From Rhizobium sp. CF122 (lineage in GTDB: Bacteria > Pseudomonadota > Alphaproteobacteria > Rhizobiales > Rhizobiaceae), in the NCBI RefSeq assembly GCF_000282035.1, contig NZ_AKKA01000033.1, forward strand, positions 29,733-93,732: 64,000 bases of DNA, read 5' to 3'. The position numbers were made by a program, and so were the translations under genes. Positions 60,601 through 64,000 of the stretch are shown here, in pieces. The notes under the pieces are model-generated. The model was not told the DNA's origin, did no database searches, and saw only the letters and a program-made list of their open reading frames with translations. Every line of letters starts with the position of its first letter. Within the stretch, counting starts at the first letter, position 1.

Positions 60601-60834
60601 AAGCATGTCTTCGACGCCGTTGACCTCCTGCTCGATCGGTGTCGCCACGGTGTTGGCAATAGTCTCGGCGTCAGCGCCGGGATAGGAGGTGCGGATCACA
60701 ATGGTCGGCGGCGCAATCTCGGGGTATTGCGCCACGGGCAACTGAAAATAGGCGATGGCGCCGACAATAAGCAGCACAATAGAGAGCACCGACGCGAAGA
60801 TCGGTCGGTCGACGAAGAAGTGCGCAAATCTCAT
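57640..60834 (-). CDS. RND (HAE1/AcrB-type) multidrug efflux permease
   Basis: A 1064-aa inner-membrane pump with 12 TM helices and two large periplasmic loops. It starts FFVDRPIFASVLSIVLLIVGAIAYFQLPVAQYPEIAPP; the proton-relay aspartates are in TM4 (GIVVDDAIVVVENVER). Later blocks include FIPGISGQFYRQFAVTISVATAISALNSLTLSPALAAL and GLAAKNAILIVEFARQAQDEG. Its ATG overlaps the adaptor stop (ATGA). No outer-membrane factor gene accompanies it, so it must borrow a TolC-like channel. Confidence 0.96.
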   Translation of the reverse strand: MRFAHFFVDRPIFASVLSIVLLIVGAIAYFQLPVAQYPEIAPPTIVIRTSYPGADAETIANTVATPIEQEVNGVEDMLYMSSYSTADGSMALTVTFKLGTDLDKAQVLVQNRVAIAEPRLPEEVRRIGITTAKSSPDLMMVVHLLSPNSRYDQLYVSNYARTRIRDTLVRLDGVGDVILFGEREYSLRIWLDPQKLSAYGMTSSDVVDALREQNVQVSGGSIGGPPAAGTNAFQYTVTTQGRFSDARQFRYVIVKATAEGRLVQLQDIARIELGAKDYVTNSYLNGKPAVALGIFARPGTNALAAAAEIKKTMDTVAQDFPQGLSYDIVYNPTEFIAESINEVYKTIAEAAILVAIVVLIFLQSWRTAIIPIVAIPVSLIGTFAFLLAFGFSLNMLTLFGLVLAIGIVVDDAIVVVENVERNLAKGMTPREAAHVTMNEVGTAVVAISLVLIAVFVPTAFIPGISGQFYRQFAVTISVATAISALNSLTLSPALAALVLKPHEEHEKRRNPIARFGSALANGFNNGFDKLSAGYSWIVRHTVQTVAALCVALLVFVGLLGATYYMSRIVPSGFVPVMDQGYAIVVVQLPDGAALSRTDAVIERASEIIRNTPGVKNAVAFSGFSGATFTNASNSGVVFAAFDTFENRLEHGQTATKIIGQLYGSLQAIQEAFIIAIPPPPISGIGNAGGFKMQLMDRESSDMRRILGVAYQLMGMANQTEGLTGVFTTFSANSPQYFLEIDRDKARMLNVPISNIFDTLSINLGTSYVNDFNAFGRVYQVRAQADQQYRVERDDILALKVRSATGALVPLGTLVDIRDTSGPSLVQHYNMYVSVPVQGNAAPGVSTGTALDKMEGLAKQLLPAGTTFEWTEIAFQERNTGNTAIYIFALSVVFVFLALSAQYESWVLPLAIILIVPLAILAALLGVHLRGMDNNILTQIGLIVLIGLAAKNAILIVEFARQAQDEGKSAVEAAIEASHLRLRPILMTAFAFIFGVVPLMIATGPGAEMRQSLGTAVFSGMLGVTIFGLFLTPVFYVVLRARRKKPVAQAETAPPSEEAVPETSS

Positions 60835-62009
60835 CGGCTGAGCTCCAGGCCGGCGGCTTCCGGCGCGATCTCTTCGCGGCTTTGCGCCAGCTCGACCATC
60901 TGCGGCGTGACCTTGCTACCCGGGCGGGCGCGCAGAAGGCCATTGATGACGATCGTCTCGTTGCCGTCCATGCCTTCGCGGATGACGCGATAGCCGTACA
61001 GGCGTGGTCCAGGCCGGACCGGCTTTGCGGTGACCGTTCCGTCGTCTCCAACGACGTAGACGACGCGTTGGTTCTGGTCCGAGCCGATCGCTTCGTCCGG
61101 CACGAGGATCGCCTTGTAGACATTCGAGGCCTGAACGGAGACGCGACCGAACAGACCTGGTTGGAGCACGTAGTTCGGATTGTCAAATCGCGCGCGTATG
61201 CGCTTCGTACCGGTCTCGCTGTCTATGCGGTTTTCAGCGAAGTCGAGCTTGCCTTTGAATGGCTTTTCGTTGGAATCCGTGATCCTTACCTCAACTTCGA
61301 CGCCCCCACCGCCCTCCTGCAGATCGACCCCGCGCTCGCGGGCGGTCTGCGCGAAATTGAGAAGGCGGCGCTCGTCGACGTCGAAGTAGAAGTCGATCGG
61401 ATCCACCGTAACGATGGTCGTCAGCACTGATTGATCGGCCTGGACAAGGTTGCCGACGGAGATCAGCCGGCGGTCGATGCGCCCGCCGATCGGGGCCGTG
61501 ATCTTTGTATATTCGAGGTCGAGCGCTGCGCGATCAGCCGTCGCTTGCGCGCCGCGGACGTTTGCCTGCGCCGAAACCCATTCGCGCCGGCGGTCGTCAA
61601 GGATCGATATCGACTGGCTGCCGCTTGTTGCCAGGCTCTCGGCCCGCTTGAACTGTGCCTCGGCGTAGACGAGCGTTGACTTGGCTACTTCCAGTGCTGC
61701 GTTCGCTTCGTTCAGGGCGGTGATGAACGGCCTTTGGTCTATGACGAAGAGCAGGTCGCCCTGCTTGACGAGTGCGCCGTCGGTGAAGTGCACCTCCTGC
61801 AGGTAGCCCCCGATGCGTGAGCGCACTGATACCTGATCGACTGGTTCAAAGCGGCCAATGAATTCGTCATTGTCGACGACATCGCGCACGACAGGCTTTG
61901 CGACTGAAACGGGAGGAGGGGCGGCGGCTGGCTGCTGTGCCATCGCCGCGGTGAACGGCATGAGAGCAAAGGAGCCGATGGTCAGCAGGTGTCGAAGCAA
62001 GGAAGGCAT
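60831..62009 (-). CDS. RND periplasmic adaptor (AcrA/MexE family)
   Basis: A 392-aa adaptor with signal peptide (LLTIGSFALMPFTAAMAQQ); an outer-membrane lipoprotein Cys is absent. Lipoyl halves SVRSRIGGYLQEVHFTDGALVKQGDLLFVIDQRPF and DLEYTKITAPIGGRIDRRLISVGNLV flank a short hairpin, then the beta-barrel domain (ETGTKRIRARFDNPNYVLQPGLFGRVSV). ATG 62009 has AAGGAAACC upstream; the open frame to 62108 lacks a signal. First gene of the pump operon, divergent from a MarR gene. Confidence 0.94.
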   Translation of the reverse strand: MPSLLRHLLTIGSFALMPFTAAMAQQPAAAPPPVSVAKPVVRDVVDNDEFIGRFEPVDQVSVRSRIGGYLQEVHFTDGALVKQGDLLFVIDQRPFITALNEANAALEVAKSTLVYAEAQFKRAESLATSGSQSISILDDRRREWVSAQANVRGAQATADRAALDLEYTKITAPIGGRIDRRLISVGNLVQADQSVLTTIVTVDPIDFYFDVDERRLLNFAQTARERGVDLQEGGGGVEVEVRITDSNEKPFKGKLDFAENRIDSETGTKRIRARFDNPNYVLQPGLFGRVSVQASNVYKAILVPDEAIGSDQNQRVVYVVGDDGTVTAKPVRPGPRLYGYRVIREGMDGNETIVINGLLRARPGSKVTPQMVELAQSREEIAPEAAGLELSR

Positions 62010-62243
62010 GGCGGTTTCCTTATCCGGACGGCCGCAAGTGCTGCCGTCGCTTATGCTGATGTGCTGCGATTCATGTCTGGATGTCTCTGAACAAGGGCGC
62101 TCCCTCATTCACCTATGCCATTGCGAATTTACAATCGCGGCTGCAGGCCGCGCACGCGTGCTTGTCATCGCGAAAAAGTGATCGAACGAAGATCACTGCA
62201 TTTCCGATAACCCTCTGGATTTTTACTTTAAACGGCTGCCGAT

Positions 62244-62292
62244 CGAAATTGCAAATGCCAACCGGTTGCAATTTCGAAAGGCCTTCGAAATT
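62244..62292. promoter_or_regulatory. Nested inverted repeats in the RND/marR divergent region
   Basis: CGAAATTGCAA (62244-62254) is mirrored by TTGCAATTTCG (62266-62276) across an 11-nt spacer. The second arm also belongs to AATTTCGAA (62270-62278) / TTCGAAATT (62284-62292), spacer 5. Three alternating CGAAATT elements result. In a 414-bp gap between a pump operon and a MarR regulator they are good operator candidates. The rest of the gap (62010-62423) holds no gene. Confidence 0.5.
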
Positions 62293-62423
62293 TCCGCGCG
62301 TATTCCAGTGCGGCATTTTGGCCGCAGCTGCGGAATCTGGGAGGGACCCTATTGTGCCCTGCCCACGCTTAATATATCTGGGCATATTATAAGTGTGCTT
62401 ATCAATTATCGGCACTGTCTCCT

Positions 62424-62888
62424 ATGAATGGCAATCCCACTCTCGGCTTCCTGTTGCACGACGTTGCACGGCTGCTTCGCAAGCGGTTCGAGCAGCGCGC
62501 GCGTTGCCTTGGGCTCACGCGGTCGCAATGGCAGACGCTTGCGTACCTGCGCAGCAACGAGGGAATCCACCAGGGCGGGCTTGCCGAGATCCTGGAAATC
62601 GAGCCGATCACACTTGTCCGCATTCTTGACAAACTCGCCGAGCGCGGTCTCATCGAGCGTCGTCAGCATCCGACCGATCGCCGCATCTGGCTTCTCTATG
62701 TGCGTGAAGAGGCACACCCGCTGCTTGCCGAGATGCGCGACCTCGGTGAGCTGACGCGCGGCGAAGCATTCGAGAGTATCTCTCCCGAGCAGCGGGACCA
62801 GCTGTTCGACATCCTATTCGCAATGAAGACGAACCTAGTGCAGGCCTGCCGAACCCCGGTTGCCGCAAATGAGACCAGACATGGCTGA
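62424..62888 (+). CDS. MarR-family regulator of the efflux genes
   Basis: A 154-aa winged-helix protein: GFLLHDVARLLRKRFEQRARCLGLTRSQWQTLAYLRSNEG, HTH GGLAEILEIEPITLVRILDKLAERGLIERR, wing HPTDRRIWLLYV. It is SlyA-like. Its stop overlaps the start of the emrA-like gene (ATGGCTGA, 8 bp), so regulator and adaptor are co-translated. It also stands divergent to the RND operon and probably represses both sides. Confidence 0.92.
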   Translation: MNGNPTLGFLLHDVARLLRKRFEQRARCLGLTRSQWQTLAYLRSNEGIHQGGLAEILEIEPITLVRILDKLAERGLIERRQHPTDRRIWLLYVREEAHPLLAEMRDLGELTRGEAFESISPEQRDQLFDILFAMKTNLVQACRTPVAANETRHG

Positions 62889-64000
62889 GAAGTCCTCCCT
62901 GCGCGTCGTTGCCGACGCAAATGCCAAAAACCCAGTTGAAGAAAATGACGCTTCCCCTCGCGAGGAAACAGTAGCCGAGGCGCCTTCATCCAATTCAGCG
63001 CCCGCTACTGCTGTGGCTGCGCCCGGCGGTGCGAAGGTCCGCCGCCGGCGCAGCCTCACGCGGCCCGTTCTGTTCGCGTTGCTGCCCGTCGCGCTCGTCA
63101 TCGGTGGCTATTACTACGTCAACGGCGGCCAAGTCATGTCGACGGACAATGCCTATATCCAGGCTGACATGGTCGGTCTGACGACCGACGTTTCGGGTAT
63201 CGTCGACCAGATCAGCGTGCACGAGAACGAGGCTGTCGAGAAGGGCCAGGTGCTCTTCAGCTTGCGCCAGGATTCCTTCAGGATCGCACTCGACGGTGCG
63301 CAGGCGCAGCTTGGCGCCGTGCGCAACCAGATTCTCAATCTGAAGGCCAGCTATCAGCAGTCGCTTGCTGAGATCACACAGGCCGAAGCCGATATTCCCT
63401 ACTATCAGACCGAGTTCGACCGCCAGCAGAACCTCCTGAACAGCTCGGCTGCGACACGTGTCGCCTATGACCAGGCCAAGCACAATCTCGACGCCGGTCA
63501 TCAGAAGGTTGCCGTTGCCAAGGCCGAAGCGGCAGCGACGCTGGCGCAGCTCGGCGGCAATGCCGACCAGCCGGTAGAACAGAATCCGCTCTATCTCGAA
63601 GCCAAGGCGAAGGTGGACGATGCGCAGCGCGAACTTGACCACAGCGTCGTCAAGGCGCCGTTCGAGGGCATCGTGACAAACGTCAACTCGCTGCAGCCGG
63701 GCTCCTACCTGCAAGCGTCCACGCAAGCCTTCTCGCTGGTTTCGGCAAGAAACCTCTGGATCGCCGCGAGCCCGAAGGAAACGGAACTGACCTATGTCAA
63801 GCCGGGTCAGCCGGTGACGATCTATGTCGACACCTACCCTGGCGTGGAGTGGAAGGGCAAGGTCGAGAGCATCAGCCCGGCCTCTGGTTCCAGCTTCTCG
63901 CTGCTGCCGGCGCAGAACACGACCGGCAACTGGGTCAAGGTCGTGCAGCGCATTCCGATGCGGGTCAGCATCGATGACGCCGCCGGCAAGCCGCCGCTTC
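62881..64000 (+). CDS. EmrA/HlyD-family membrane fusion protein (cut by right edge)
   Basis: The frame is open from ATG 62881 to the window end (373 codons) and was read directly from the sequence. After a low-complexity cytoplasmic tail and basic RRRRS comes a TM helix (about residues 61-80, PVLFALLPVALVIGGYYYVNGG). MSTDNAYIQADMVGLTTDVSGIVDQISVHENEAVEKGQVLFSL (lipoyl half), a coiled coil and VVKAPFEGIVTNVNSLQPGSYLQA follow. It resembles the emrA-like gene at 33389. A DHA2-type pump gene is expected just past the edge. Confidence 0.9.
   Translation, partial: MAEKSSLRVVADANAKNPVEENDASPREETVAEAPSSNSAPATAVAAPGGAKVRRRRSLTRPVLFALLPVALVIGGYYYVNGGQVMSTDNAYIQADMVGLTTDVSGIVDQISVHENEAVEKGQVLFSLRQDSFRIALDGAQAQLGAVRNQILNLKASYQQSLAEITQAEADIPYYQTEFDRQQNLLNSSAATRVAYDQAKHNLDAGHQKVAVAKAEAAATLAQLGGNADQPVEQNPLYLEAKAKVDDAQRELDHSVVKAPFEGIVTNVNSLQPGSYLQASTQAFSLVSARNLWIAASPKETELTYVKPGQPVTIYVDTYPGVEWKGKVESISPASGSSFSLLPAQNTTGNWVKVVQRIPMRVSIDDAAGKPPL

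Noticed and set aside
1..64000. tRNA, CRISPR array, insertion sequence or integrated element
   Set aside because: No cloverleaf, regularly spaced repeats, transposase or integrase motifs, or terminal inverted repeats were seen on reading both strands.

Overview
The window reads as chromosome- or chromid-like DNA of an alphaproteobacterium of the Rhizobiaceae (Rhizobium/Agrobacterium/Sinorhizobium group). This rests on the GC-rich coding sequence, a two-cysteine rhizobial-type porin, a cobalamin-riboswitch transporter, and above all an exopolysaccharide (exo) locus whose gene order and protein lengths follow the succinoglycan locus of Sinorhizobium meliloti. The genus cannot be fixed by eye. 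I saw no tRNA, rRNA, CRISPR array, insertion sequence, phage gene or replication origin.

Layout. 1-3.5 kb: oxidative-damage genes (OhrR/Ohr with operators, an exported epoxide-hydrolase-like protein, MsrB). 3.5-6.8 kb: a cobalamin riboswitch, a possible leader ORF and a BtuFCD-type ABC importer. 7.1-12.4 kb: one likely operon of a DUF3141 (PHA-synthase-like) protein, phosphotransacetylase, acetate kinase and FabI. 12.4-15.5 kb: tautomerase, an SDR without the catalytic Tyr, LysR and a DJ-1/PfpI protein. 15.6-23.1 kb: DipZ plus membrane-anchored MsrA, a zeta-like GST, a Tat-exported alpha/beta hydrolase and an OmpR/EnvZ-type two-component system; a tandem TGTATC box lies about 100 bp upstream of both the regulator and the hydrolase. 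23.3-32.2 kb: universal stress protein, CorA/ZntB, lectin-like exported protein, Rrf2, porin, an orphan PntA-like pseudoenzyme and NAD synthetase. 32.3-41.1 kb: LysR/EmrAB efflux, class III adenylate cyclase, LysR, a cysteine-rich Rrf2 regulator, an SfnB-like flavoprotein and a PPP phosphatase.

41.1-57.6 kb is the exo locus. A leftward operon carries exoH-K-(L-A)-M-O-P with ATGA overlaps, and exoL and exoA lie in one uninterrupted reading frame. It is followed by exoW(+), exoU(-), exoX(-) and exoYFQZ(+). All backbone glycosyltransferases (Y, A, L, M, O, U, W), the succinyl- and acetyl-transferases (H, Z), the co-polymerase/tyrosine kinase (P), the export channel (F) and the polymerase (Q) are present. 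exoN, exoI, exoT (flippase) and exoV (pyruvyltransferase) are missing from an otherwise collinear order. 57.6-64 kb: an RND efflux pump with adaptor, divergent from a MarR regulator and an EmrA-like adaptor that runs off the right edge.

Overall this is an envelope and stress region: peroxide and methionine-sulfoxide repair, three drug-efflux systems and a surface polysaccharide. The observations most worth checking are the shared tandem box of the two-component system, the exoL-exoA fusion, the loss of exoT/exoV, and the NAD-site-less PntA paralogue next to nadE.
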